From NCBI GenBank assembly GCA_036505735.1, contig DASXSZ010000188.1, positions 1 through 14,259 of the forward strand: a DNA stretch of 14,259 nt. The letters are read 5' to 3'. The notes below the pieces were generated by a model. It was not told where the DNA came from. It did no database searches and saw only the letters and a list, made by a program, of their open reading frames with translations. The position numbers and the translations under genes were made by a program. This stretch comes from DASUPK01 sp036505735. GTDB lineage: Bacteria > Actinomycetota > Thermoleophilia > Solirubrobacterales > 70-9. Shown here one piece after another: positions 1 through 7,172 of this stretch. Every line of letters begins with the position of its first letter. The stretch's first letter is position 1.

Positions 1-13
1 CCGATTGTCTCAG

Positions 14-27
14 GCGCTCTGGAGCGC
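14..27. repeat. 14-bp inverted repeat near promoter
   Basis: GCGCTC-TG-GAGCGC is a perfect inverted repeat with a 2-nt centre. It lies where the -35 region of the TATAAT promoter would be. It could be an operator, or the end of a hairpin from an upstream gene outside the window. No T-run follows, so a canonical terminator is less likely. Confidence 0.3.
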
Positions 28-40
28 TTGGGGCCGCTCC

Positions 41-46
41 TATAAT
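41..46 (+). promoter_or_regulatory. -10 box TATAAT upstream of the DUF151 gene
   Basis: A perfect TATAAT hexamer, very rare by chance in DNA this GC-rich, lies 27 nt before the preferred GTG start. Transcription would begin near position 52-54 and give a leader of about 20 nt that carries the GAGGAG ribosome binding site. No good TTGACA-like -35 is visible at 16-18 bp spacing. Confidence 0.6.
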
Positions 47-73
47 CCGTGCCGACCTCCCGAGGAGACCTGC

Positions 74-577
74 GTGCAGCGAATGACCATCTACGGAGTC
101 AGTTTCGACATGGTCGGCAAGCAGCCGATCGTCTTGCTGAAGACCGTGGACGGCAACAAGTTCCTGCCGATCTGGATCGGTCACCCGGAGGCCGCCGCGA
201 TCCTGATGAAGCTGCAGGGCGCCTCCACGCCGCGTCCGATGACCCACGATCTGCTCTCCGACGTCCTCGATCAGATGGAGGCGAAGTGCGAGAAGGTCTC
301 GGTCACCGAGCTGCGCGACAACACCTTCTTCGCTTCGATCACGATCTCCATGAATGGCTCCGAGCTCGAGATCGACTCCCGCCCGTCCGACGCGCTCGCC
401 CTGGCGGTCCGCACCTCGGCCCCGATCTTCGCGGCCGACGAGGTGATCGAGGAGTCGGCGATCGAGTTCGAGGGCGAGGAGGTCGAGGACACCGAGCAGG
501 TCGTCGAGAAGTTCAAGGACTTCCTCGACAACGTCACCCCCGAGGACTTCGCCCAGGGGGAGGGCGACGACCTCTAG
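74..577 (+). CDS. Bifunctional nuclease family (DUF151) protein
   Basis: A 167-residue DUF151/BFN-domain protein. The family includes plant and bacterial proteins reported to have RNase/DNase activity; the substrate here is unknown. The domain spans about residues 5-135. Diagnostic blocks are the PIVLLK strand (18-23), LPIWIGHPEA (31-40), RPMTHDLL (54-61) and the signature DSRPSDALALAVR (101-113). After that comes an acidic linker and a short helix, EQVVEKFKDFLDNV. The domain order and length fit the family. I chose GTG 74 because GAGGAGA (62-68) lies 5 nt upstream; ATG 83 is possible but would sit 14 nt from that site. The gene has its own TATAAT promoter. It converges on ddl with only 9 bp between the stop codons. 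The protein is probably cytosolic, as no signal peptide or membrane segment is seen. Confidence 0.9.
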   Translation: MQRMTIYGVSFDMVGKQPIVLLKTVDGNKFLPIWIGHPEAAAILMKLQGASTPRPMTHDLLSDVLDQMEAKCEKVSVTELRDNTFFASITISMNGSELEIDSRPSDALALAVRTSAPIFAADEVIEESAIEFEGEEVEDTEQVVEKFKDFLDNVTPEDFAQGEGDDL

Positions 578-578
578 A

Positions 579-594
579 CCGCCTGGTCAGGCGG
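579..594. terminator. Hairpin between convergent DUF151 and ddl genes
   Basis: CCGCCT-GGTC-AGGCGG is a perfect 6-bp GC-rich stem with a 4-nt loop. It starts 2 nt after the DUF151 stop and contains the ddl stop codon (587-589, minus strand). It reads the same on both strands, so it could end both transcripts. No T-tract follows on either side, so this would be a tail-less hairpin of the sort often proposed in actinobacteria. Confidence 0.5.
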
Positions 595-1537
595 GAAGCG
601 TCGCCTCGCTGGCGGGGCGGTCCGGCGCCGAGGCCAGGATCCGCTCGACCAGCCCGGTGAAGTCGATGCCCGCCGCCTCGGCGGCCATCGGGAAGAGGCT
701 CGTGTCGGTGAGGCCGGGGATCGCGTTCACCTCCAGCACCTCGGGGCCGTCCTCGCCGAGCATCAGGTCGACGCGGGCGAAGCCGCTGCAGCCGAGCGTC
801 TCGTACGTCCTCGTCGCCAGCTCTCGCACGCGTCGCGTCTCGCCGTCGCCCAGGTCCGCGGGACAGACGTACTCGGTGCGGCCGATCTCGTAGCGGGCCT
901 CGAAGTTGAAGAAGTCCTCCTCGCGGGGGATCGCCTCGACGACCGGCAGGGCGTCGCCGCCGAGCACGCTGACCGCCAGCTCCCTGCCCTTGACATGGCG
1001 CTCGAGCAGCACGCGGTCGTCGTAGCTGAAGGCGGCCACCAGGGCCTCGGGCACCTCGCCGCGGGCCGAGGCGAACTCGACACCGAGCGATGATCCCTGG
1101 CTCGCGGGCTTCACCACGAGCGGGAAGCCGAGGCGCTGCTCGATCTCCTCCAGGGTGTCCGCCGCTCCCAGCTCACGGAAGGCCGTGGCGTTGAAGGCCG
1201 CCCAGTCCGGAGTGGGGAGCCCGGCGGCGCGCATCTCGTGCTTGGCGGCCACCTTGTCCATGCAGAGCGCGCAGGCGGCCACCCCGGGCCCGGTGTAGGG
1301 CAGGTCGAGGATCTCGAGCAGCTCCTGGACCGTCCCGTCCTCTCCGCCCGGACCGTGCAGGGCGATGAAGGCGACGTCCGGCCGCTCGGCCCGAAGCCGG
1401 CTCACCAGGTCCTGCCCGACGTCGATGCCGATCGCCTCGTGGCCGAGTTCGTCGACCGCGTCCTCGACTCGGGCGGCTGAGCGGAGCGAGACGCCCCGCT
1501 CCAGGGAGCTGCCGCCCTTCAGCACCGCGACCCTCAT
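587..1537 (-). CDS. ddl: D-alanine--D-alanine ligase
   Basis: A 316-residue ATP-grasp ligase that joins two D-alanines for the peptidoglycan stem peptide in the cytosol. The N-terminal substrate domain has GGSSLERGVSLRS with the conserved Glu at 13. HGPGGEDG lies at 61-68. The ATP-binding block KPASQGSS is at 143-150. The metal-binding C-terminus has D257 in ARVDLML, E269 and N271 in EVLEVNAIPG, then TDTSLFP. The length is normal (about 305-370). The start ATG overlaps the stop of the upstream aminotransferase as ATGA, so the two genes are probably translationally coupled and share a promoter at about 2930-2957. All expected catalytic motifs are present. A longer in-frame reading back to 3154 is only antisense or out-of-frame sequence of the aminotransferase region. 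Confidence 0.95.
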   Translation of the reverse strand: MRVAVLKGGSSLERGVSLRSAARVEDAVDELGHEAIGIDVGQDLVSRLRAERPDVAFIALHGPGGEDGTVQELLEILDLPYTGPGVAACALCMDKVAAKHEMRAAGLPTPDWAAFNATAFRELGAADTLEEIEQRLGFPLVVKPASQGSSLGVEFASARGEVPEALVAAFSYDDRVLLERHVKGRELAVSVLGGDALPVVEAIPREEDFFNFEARYEIGRTEYVCPADLGDGETRRVRELATRTYETLGCSGFARVDLMLGEDGPEVLEVNAIPGLTDTSLFPMAAEAAGIDFTGLVERILASAPDRPASEATLPA

Positions 1538-2919
1538 GGGCGCTTCGGGAGGGGCACGACGTCGCCGCCGGGCTCGTCGACCTCCCCCGCCTCGGGTGGG
1601 CGGTGTTCGCCGGTGATCGTCTCGTACAGCGCGACCTGCTCGGAGACGACCCGTCCGATGCGGCGGATCCCCTCCCGCAGCTCGTCCTCGTCGGACGCCG
1701 AGAAGTTGAGGCGCATCGAGGAGCCGCCGCGGCCGTCGACATAGGCGGCGCGGCCCGGGACGAAGGCGACGTTCTCGCGCAGGGCCTTGGCGAGCAGGTC
1801 GGTGGTGTCGATGTAGTCGGGCAGCGTGGCCCAGACGAAAAGGCCGCCCTCGGGATGCGTCCACTCGGCCTGCTCGGGGAAGTGGCGCTCGAGTGCCTCC
1901 AGCATGGCGTCCCGCCGGGCGCGGTAGATCTCGACCAGGTCGGCGATGTAGGAGCGCCAGCGGCCCTCGCCGAAGTACTCGCGGACGAAGTACTGCGTCA
2001 GGGTCGAGGTGCAGAGGTCGGCCGCCTGCTTGCCGAGCCCGATCTTCTCGAGGACCGGCGGGGGCGCCGCGACCCAGCCGATCCGGATCCCAGGGGAGAG
2101 GATCTTCGAGAAGGTCCCGAGGTAGAGGACGTAGTCGCCGCCGTCGAGGCTGTAGAGCGTGGGCTGCTCCTCGCCGTCGTAGCGCAGCAGCCCATAGGGG
2201 TTGTCCTCGCAGATCAGCACCTCGTGCTCCCGGGCCAGCTCGACCAGGCGACGCCGCCTCTCCGCCGACATGGTGACCCCTGCGGGGTTCTGGAAGCTCG
2301 GCACCGAGTAGATGAACTTCGGCCGGCGACCCTCCTTCGCCAAGGCGACGAGCAGCACCTCGAGTTCGTCGATTCGCATGCCGTCGCCATCCGTGCTCAC
2401 CTGGTGGACTTCTGCCTCGTAGCTGCAGAACGTCGGCACCGCTCCCGGATATGTCGGCGCCTCGCAGATCACCGGGTCGCCTGGATCGACGAGGGTCTTG
2501 GTGATCAGGTCGATCGCCTGCTGCCCGCCGGTGGTGACGATCAGGTCGTCGGGGTCCGGGGCCATGTCCTCGGCCGCCATCACCTCGACGATGCACTCCT
2601 TGGTCTCCTGGAAGCCCTCGGTGGGGCCGTACTGGAGGGCCTCGGCCGAGGACTCGTGCGCGATCCGAGTCATCTGAGCCGCGAAGCTGTCGGCGGGGAA
2701 GGTCGAAGTGTCCGGGAGACCGCCGGCGAGAGAGATCACCTCCGGCCGGGCGGTGATCGCCATCAGGTCCCGCATCGCCGAGGAGCGCATCACCTGGGTC
2801 CGCTTCGCGAACAGGCCCGCATAGCGCTCGAGGTCGCGCGAGGTGGTGTGAGGACTGCGTCTGCGCGGCGTTCGGCCGGATCGGGGAGCCGGCTTGTCTC
2901 GCTTCTGCGGATCGGTCAT
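1534..2919 (-). CDS. PLP-dependent aminotransferase (LysN/MocR-like, class I/II)
   Basis: A 461-residue fold-type I aminotransferase. Visible blocks are SLAGGLPDTSTFP (63-75), LQYGPTEGF (96-103), the cofactor loop TTGGQQAID (129-137), YSVPSFQNPAG with the conserved Asn at 211, EDNPYG with Asp 239 and Tyr 242, and the PLP lysine K272 in GTFSKILSPGIRIGW. This pattern matches 2-aminoadipate aminotransferase (LysN) and the aminotransferase half of MocR/PdxR regulators. No winged-helix DNA-binding domain is present; the first 30 or so residues are only a basic, Arg/Pro-rich tail. The substrate cannot be read from the sequence. The ATGA overlap with ddl suggests shared expression, and perhaps a link to amino-acid supply for the cell wall (inference). 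ATG 2919 was chosen because a -10-like CAAGAT lies 8 nt upstream; an ATG 8 nt upstream is in another frame. Confidence 0.9.
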   Translation of the reverse strand: MTDPQKRDKPAPRSGRTPRRRSPHTTSRDLERYAGLFAKRTQVMRSSAMRDLMAITARPEVISLAGGLPDTSTFPADSFAAQMTRIAHESSAEALQYGPTEGFQETKECIVEVMAAEDMAPDPDDLIVTTGGQQAIDLITKTLVDPGDPVICEAPTYPGAVPTFCSYEAEVHQVSTDGDGMRIDELEVLLVALAKEGRRPKFIYSVPSFQNPAGVTMSAERRRRLVELAREHEVLICEDNPYGLLRYDGEEQPTLYSLDGGDYVLYLGTFSKILSPGIRIGWVAAPPPVLEKIGLGKQAADLCTSTLTQYFVREYFGEGRWRSYIADLVEIYRARRDAMLEALERHFPEQAEWTHPEGGLFVWATLPDYIDTTDLLAKALRENVAFVPGRAAYVDGRGGSSMRLNFSASDEDELREGIRRIGRVVSEQVALYETITGEHRPPEAGEVDEPGGDVVPLPKRP

Positions 2920-2927
2920 CGCAGGAC

Positions 2928-2957
2928 ATCTTGGCGGAAGCCGACCACCCAACACAA
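2928..2957 (-). promoter_or_regulatory. Candidate promoter of aminotransferase-ddl operon
   Basis: On the minus strand, TTGTGT (2957-2952) and CAAGAT (2933-2928) are separated by 18 bp. The -10 ends 8 nt before the ATG at 2919, and no Shine-Dalgarno sequence is seen. The transcript would therefore start at or next to the start codon (leaderless). The hexamer matches are partial. Confidence 0.4.
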
Positions 2958-2990
2958 AACGGGTCGCGCTTGCGCCCGCCCTTGCATCGG

Positions 2991-2996
2991 TAGCCT
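2991..2996 (+). promoter_or_regulatory. -10-like TAGCCT before small membrane protein gene
   Basis: TAGCCT lies 12 nt before ATG 3009 in the 89-bp intergenic region shared with the divergent aminotransferase operon. It would place the transcript start about 5 nt before the ATG, with no Shine-Dalgarno sequence. TTGCGC (2970-2975) is a possible but close -35 (15-bp spacer). Confidence 0.3.
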
Positions 2997-3008
2997 CCGG
3001 CCCCGACC

Positions 3009-3464
3009 ATGCTCCTCGCAATCTGCCAGGGGCTGGGGCTGGCCATCGCAGCCGGACTCATCCTCGGAGTCGTATTCCCGCCGATCATGCCGACCTGGGG
3101 TGCCGTCGCCGGCGCGGCGCCGCTCGGCGTGCTCGCAGCCGGAGCCGCGCTCAACGGGGCCGACGAGGCGCTCTGGCCGGCCCTACCGGTCGGGGTGATC
3201 GGCGCCGGCCTGGCGGCGATCGTGACCCGTGACGTCGCCTCCGGCGCGGCGCGCCGCCAGCAGGACGGATTGACCGGCGCAGCAGAGGCTCAGGTCCCCA
3301 GCGGGGTGACCCTGATCGTGGTTCTGGCCGCGGTTGTGATCGCCGCCGTGAGCCTTGTCCTGAAGCCGTTCTCGCTCGTCGTCCTGGTCGCCCTCGCCTG
3401 GCTCTGGATCTCCCGCCGCCGGCGAGCTGAGCGTAAACATGAGGGTCTGCGGGTCCTCCGCTAG
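3009..3464 (+). CDS. Small multi-pass membrane protein
   Basis: A 151-residue hydrophobic protein of unknown function, with about five candidate membrane helices: 5-23, 31-49, 58-73, 98-116 and 119-134. A hydrophilic loop (about 74-97, RDVASGAARRQQ...) separates two halves. The C-terminal tail is very basic (SRRRRAERKHEGLRVLR), which by the positive-inside rule suggests a cytoplasmic C-terminus. The layout is reminiscent of DUF4126-type small membrane proteins, but I cannot confirm membership. It is the first gene of a plus-strand run and ends 29 nt before the phosphodiesterase-like gene, so it may be co-transcribed with the surface-glycan cassette. Confidence 0.75.
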   Translation: MLLAICQGLGLAIAAGLILGVVFPPIMPTWGAVAGAAPLGVLAAGAALNGADEALWPALPVGVIGAGLAAIVTRDVASGAARRQQDGLTGAAEAQVPSGVTLIVVLAAVVIAAVSLVLKPFSLVVLVALAWLWISRRRRAERKHEGLRVLR

Positions 3465-3493
3465 ATGAACCCGGCAGCTCGATCCACCCAGCC

Positions 3494-5029
3494 GTGACCC
3501 GGAAGCTCGTCCTCGTCGTCGTCGATGCGATGCACCCGGAGATGCTCCTGCGGGCAATCGACGCGGACCTCGCCCCGACCTTCGCCGCCCTGGTGGAGCG
3601 CGGTGAGATCGTCACAGACTGCGTCTCGAGCTTTCCCTCGGTCACCCCGGTGGCGAGCTCCGAGATGATGACCGGCGCGGGGCCCGCGGGGCACTGGGTG
3701 ATGGGCATGAACTGGTACCACCGGATCGAGCGCCGCTACATCGAGTACGGCTCCTCGTTCGAGGCCACCCGGACCTTCGGGCTCTTCCGGGCGATGTACG
3801 ACCTCGTCTACAACCTGAACCTCGACCACCTGAGCTGGCAGGCCCAGACGGTCTTCGAGCGCCTCGGCGATGCCCGAGTACGGACCGCGACGACGCCGTT
3901 CCTGATCTATCGAGGCCGGCAGCGCCACGAGCTCGGGCTCGAGGGACTGGCCAAGCGCGCCGCGGCAGCGGCGAACTTCCGTCATGCGGTCTGGGGCCCG
4001 GACGAGTTCTTCTACGGGGACCTCTACTCGAGCCGTCCGACCGGCTGCGGGCCCACCTTCACGCGGCCCGGCACACGTGACGAGTACTCCGCTTGCGTCG
4101 CCGAGGAGCTGGTTCGGGAGGGGGCCTACGACTTTCTCCTCTTCAGCCTGCCCGACAACGACTTTCACTCGCACCGGCACGGCCCCGAGGCGACCCTCGA
4201 CTCGATCGCAAAGGCGGATGAGATGTTCACCCGCATCGTCGACGCGGGCGGAGGCCTGGAAGCCTTTCTCGAGGAGCACGCCGTGCTGCTCACCGCCGAC
4301 CACGCCCAGACGGCGGTGGATCACGCCCTGCCCCTGGCCGACCAGCTGGCCGAGGACTGGGCCGTGCTTCAGCCCAACACCGACCGGCCCGAGGACGCCG
4401 AGATCGCCGTCAGCCCGACCTCGCGAGCCGGCGCCGTCTACATCCTCGACACCGGCCGGCGGTACCCCGGCACCCACGAGCGCGCCCGGCTCCGTCTTCG
4501 TGAGCTCGCCGGGATCGACCTGGTGATCTGGCTGGCGGAGAGGGACGGCGGCCCCGTCCTGCGCAATGGCGTGGGCCTGCAGGACCCCGGCGCCGTCGAA
4601 GTGGTCGTCGAGCGTGGCGGCTACGAATTTCGCTTCCGCCCCGGAGGCCAGCTCCGGGACCTGCGCGGCAACCGCTGGGCCGTGAGCGGGGAGCCTGAGG
4701 CGCTCGCGGGGGACATCACGCGGGGCCGTTTCGAGTCCGAGGAATATCCTGACGCGCTGGCGCGCCTCTGGTCGGCTCTCACCTCGCCTCACGCCGGCGA
4801 CATCCTGATCTCGGCGGCCGCTGGGTACGAGTGCGTGGATTGGGGCGGGATCAGCCACGTCGGCGGCGGCAGCCATGGCTCCCTCGGGCGCGGCGACTCG
4901 TTGGGCCCGGTCGTTTTCGTGGGTTGCGGTCCGAGCCGTCCGGGTAAGCGGCCGCAATGGGCGTTGCGGGATCTCGCGTCGGTAATACTCGACCACTTCG
5001 GCGTGGCGACGGAAAGGCCCCAGGGATGA
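3494..5029 (+). CDS. Alkaline phosphatase superfamily phosphodiesterase
   Basis: A 511-residue metal-dependent hydrolase of the type I phosphodiesterase/nucleotide pyrophosphatase branch of the alkaline phosphatase superfamily. Expected two-metal ligands and nucleophile are visible: D11 in VVVDAMHP, T51 in FPSVTPVASSEMMTG (the nucleophile), D221 and H225 in SLPDNDFHSHRHGP, D269-H270 in LLTADHAQ, and H461 in GGGSHGSLGRGDS. No signal peptide or membrane segment is seen, so it looks cytosolic. The substrate is unknown; a phosphodiester, a nucleotide sugar or a polyprenyl-linked intermediate would all fit. GTG 3494 begins directly on the first beta strand (MTRKLVLVVVDA). No clear Shine-Dalgarno sequence or -10 box precedes it, so it probably depends on the upstream gene's transcript. 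It overlaps the next gene as ATGA, so it is tied to the GtrA and glycosyltransferase genes. Confidence 0.85.
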   Translation: MTRKLVLVVVDAMHPEMLLRAIDADLAPTFAALVERGEIVTDCVSSFPSVTPVASSEMMTGAGPAGHWVMGMNWYHRIERRYIEYGSSFEATRTFGLFRAMYDLVYNLNLDHLSWQAQTVFERLGDARVRTATTPFLIYRGRQRHELGLEGLAKRAAAAANFRHAVWGPDEFFYGDLYSSRPTGCGPTFTRPGTRDEYSACVAEELVREGAYDFLLFSLPDNDFHSHRHGPEATLDSIAKADEMFTRIVDAGGGLEAFLEEHAVLLTADHAQTAVDHALPLADQLAEDWAVLQPNTDRPEDAEIAVSPTSRAGAVYILDTGRRYPGTHERARLRLRELAGIDLVIWLAERDGGPVLRNGVGLQDPGAVEVVVERGGYEFRFRPGGQLRDLRGNRWAVSGEPEALAGDITRGRFESEEYPDALARLWSALTSPHAGDILISAAAGYECVDWGGISHVGGGSHGSLGRGDSLGPVVFVGCGPSRPGKRPQWALRDLASVILDHFGVATERPQG

Positions 5030-5448
5030 GCCCGGTCCAGACCGCAAAGCGAATCGGCCGCGGCACTCTCAAGTCCGAGAACTGGGTCCAGCTCTTTCAG
5101 TTCGGCCTGGTGGGCGGGTCGGGGTACTTCGTCAACCTGGCGGTGTTCGCCGTCCTGGTCGGCCCGCTCAGCATCCACCACATCCCGGCGGCGATCCTCG
5201 CCTTCTGCGTGGCGGTGACGAACAACTTCTGGTGGAATCGCCACTGGACGTTCGACGCCAAGCACGGTCATGCGGGCTTCCAGGCGGCGCGTTTCTTCAC
5301 GGTTAGCGTGCTCGCCCTGGTGGTCAACCTGGTCGCCCTGGAGCTGCTCGTACGGAGCGGAATGGGGGACCTGCCGGCGCAGGCGATCGCCGTGGCTATA
5401 GCGATGCCCTTCAATTTCATCGGCAACAAGCTGTGGACCTTCGCCTAG
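5026..5448 (+). CDS. GtrA-family membrane protein
   Basis: A 140-residue four-helix membrane protein of the GtrA/DPMS family, thought to move or present polyprenyl-phosphate-linked sugars across the membrane. Family marks are FGLVGGSGYFVNLAVF (26-41), the central NNFWWNRHWTF (66-76), RFFTVSVLALVVNLVALELL, and the closing PFNFIGNKLWTF. Its length is typical. ATG 5026 overlaps the TGA of the phosphodiesterase gene (ATGA), with AGGG just before it, which supports this start over the ATG at 4957 buried in the upstream gene. Its 3' end overlaps the next gene by 16 nt. Co-translation with a GT-C-like protein supports a role in lipid-linked glycan assembly. Confidence 0.9.
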   Translation: MSPVQTAKRIGRGTLKSENWVQLFQFGLVGGSGYFVNLAVFAVLVGPLSIHHIPAAILAFCVAVTNNFWWNRHWTFDAKHGHAGFQAARFFTVSVLALVVNLVALELLVRSGMGDLPAQAIAVAIAMPFNFIGNKLWTFA

Positions 5449-7172
5449 GCCGACCCCTCGCCCTCGCCGCCTCCCTAGCGTTGATCGCAGTTCTGCTCCT
5501 CCCGGGCGTCGCGGGCGCGCAGGCTCCACCGATCTCGCAGACGCGGGCCATCGAGATCGCCAAGCGAGACCCGAAGGCGATCGCGGCCGCCCAGCAGCAC
5601 CCCGACCTGAGCCCCTCGGCGAGCCGCAACCAGGGAACCGGCCTCTGGGAGGTCGGCTTCTTCACCGGCGGCGACGAGGTCGTGCAGGTGGTGATCGACC
5701 CGAACAGCGGGCGCATCCTGGAGTCGTGGAGCGGATATCAGGTCGCCTGGCGCATGGCGCGCGGCTACCCGGGCGCGTTCGGCCGCATGATCAACGCGCC
5801 CTACATCTGGCTGCCCCTCTGCGCGATCTTCGTGCTCGGCCTGCTCGACTGGCGGCGGCCGTTCCGGCTCGCCCACCTGGATCTGCTCGTGATTGTCGCC
5901 GGCTTCGGGGTCTCGCACTACTTCTTCAACAAGGGCAACATCGGTCTCTCGGTCCCGCTCGCCTACCCACCGCTCGTCTATCTCCTCGGGCGGGCGCTCT
6001 GGCTCGGATTCCGTCGCGTCCGGGGCGCCGGTTTGCGCCCGTCGATCCCGATCAGCGGCCTGGCGGTGATGACCGTTCTTCTGATCGGGGCGCGGGTGGC
6101 GCTCAACGTGGCCGACTCGAACGTGATCGACGTCGGCTACTCGGGGGTGATCGGCGCGGACCGGATCGCCGACCGCAAGCCGATCTACGGCAACTTCCCC
6201 TCCGACGATTCCTCGGGGGACACCTACGGGCCGGTCGCCTACTACGCCTACGTTCCCTTCGAGCAGGCCCTGCCCTGGAGCGGCACCTGGGACGACCTCC
6301 CCGCCGCCCACGCGGCCTCGATCTTCTTCGACCTGGGGACGATGGCTGCGCTGTTCCTGCTCGGTCGCCGGATCCGCCGCGGGCGCCGCGGGACCGACCT
6401 CGGCATCCTGCTCTGCTTCGCCTGGGCCGCCTGCCCGTACACGGCCTTCGCGCTCGAGTCGAACACCAACGACGCGCTGGTCTCCCTCGGGATCGCGGCG
6501 ACCCTCTTATGCCTGACCGTGCCGGTCGCCCGGGGAATCACCCTGGGACTGTCGTCGCTGACCAAGTTCGCGCCGCTGGCGCTGGGGCCGCTGTTGGCTA
6601 CCTACGGGGCCACCGACAGGAAGTCCGGCGAGGCGAGCTTCCTCCGCCGCTACGCGAAGGTGATCGTCCCGTTCACGATCGCCTTCGCCCTCACCGTCCT
6701 CGCGGTCTCAGTCCAGGCGCTGATCGATCCGGGCCTGTCGACGTACTGGCACCGCACGATCGCCGAGCAGGGCGGCCGCGACTCGCCGTTCAGCATCTGG
6801 GGCCAGGACCATTCGCTGGGCTGGCTGCAGGCCGTGGTCAAGGCCGCGGTCGTCGGTCTCGCCCTGCTCGTCGCGTTCCGGCCGCGCCGCCGCGACCACG
6901 TCACGATCGCCGCGCTCGGGGCCGCGGTGATGATCGGGATGGAGCTCACAGTCGACCACTGGTTCTACCTCTACATCCCCTGGTTCCTGCCCTTCCTGCT
7001 GATCGCCCTGATGTCGACCGGCACTGTGCCCCTAGGAGGCGAGTGGGACGATGATCTGGTCGATCCCGCGAGCGCGCCCGTCGTCCCCGATCTCGACCGC
7101 GACACCCATCAGCCAGATGTCCTCGTCCGCGGTGTCGAATCGGACCGGCATCTGGGTCTTGAAGGCCTGTAG
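5433..7172 (+). CDS. PepSY-like plus GT87-like polytopic glycosyltransferase
   Basis: A 579-residue protein with three parts. Residues 1-30 are a signal peptide or first membrane helix ending AGA-QA. Residues about 34-97 resemble a small PepSY-like domain (ARAIEIAKRDPKA...GLWEVGFF...EVVQVVIDPNSGRIL). From about 122 to 528 there are many membrane helices, with marks of DUF2029/GT87 mannosyltransferase-like GT-C enzymes: DTYGPVAYYAYVPFE (263-277), ESNTNDALVSLG (342-353), SSLTKFAPLALGPLL (374-388), YWHRTIAEQGGRDSPFSIWG (438-457). Such enzymes use polyprenyl-phosphate sugars outside the membrane. GTG 5433 lies inside the end of the GtrA gene, 16-nt overlap. Residues 534-579 are antisense to the conserved end of ymdB and look unlike membrane protein, so the reading frame probably just runs through. 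Leu 359 is a rare TTA codon. Glycosyltransferase class is probable; the sugar and acceptor are unknown. Confidence 0.75.
   Translation: MDLRLGRPLALAASLALIAVLLLPGVAGAQAPPISQTRAIEIAKRDPKAIAAAQQHPDLSPSASRNQGTGLWEVGFFTGGDEVVQVVIDPNSGRILESWSGYQVAWRMARGYPGAFGRMINAPYIWLPLCAIFVLGLLDWRRPFRLAHLDLLVIVAGFGVSHYFFNKGNIGLSVPLAYPPLVYLLGRALWLGFRRVRGAGLRPSIPISGLAVMTVLLIGARVALNVADSNVIDVGYSGVIGADRIADRKPIYGNFPSDDSSGDTYGPVAYYAYVPFEQALPWSGTWDDLPAAHAASIFFDLGTMAALFLLGRRIRRGRRGTDLGILLCFAWAACPYTAFALESNTNDALVSLGIAATLLCLTVPVARGITLGLSSLTKFAPLALGPLLATYGATDRKSGEASFLRRYAKVIVPFTIAFALTVLAVSVQALIDPGLSTYWHRTIAEQGGRDSPFSIWGQDHSLGWLQAVVKAAVVGLALLVAFRPRRRDHVTIAALGAAVMIGMELTVDHWFYLYIPWFLPFLLIALMSTGTVPLGGEWDDDLVDPASAPVVPDLDRDTHQPDVLVRGVESDRHLGLEGL

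Noticed and set aside
587..3154. Reading ddl as an 855-residue fusion starting at 3154
   Set aside because: The extra N-terminal 539 residues are an out-of-frame shadow of the aminotransferase; the Ddl fold begins at MRVAVLKGGSS, at the ATGA overlap.
1603..3198. Long open frame on the plus strand (531 codons) opposite the aminotransferase
   Set aside because: It is antisense to a clear PLP enzyme with intact motifs; long antisense frames are expected in GC-rich codon-biased genes, and the translation is Arg/Gly/Asp-rich with no recognisable domain.
3465..3497. Tiny frame ATG 3465 to TGA 3497 before the phosphodiesterase gene
   Set aside because: Only ten codons, no ribosome binding site, and its stop merely overlaps the GTG start; no reason to think it is a leader peptide.
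3461..5047. Long open frame on the minus strand (528 codons) opposite the phosphodiesterase gene
   Set aside because: It mirrors a gene with complete metal-site motifs; its translation has no domain and its limits track those of the real gene.
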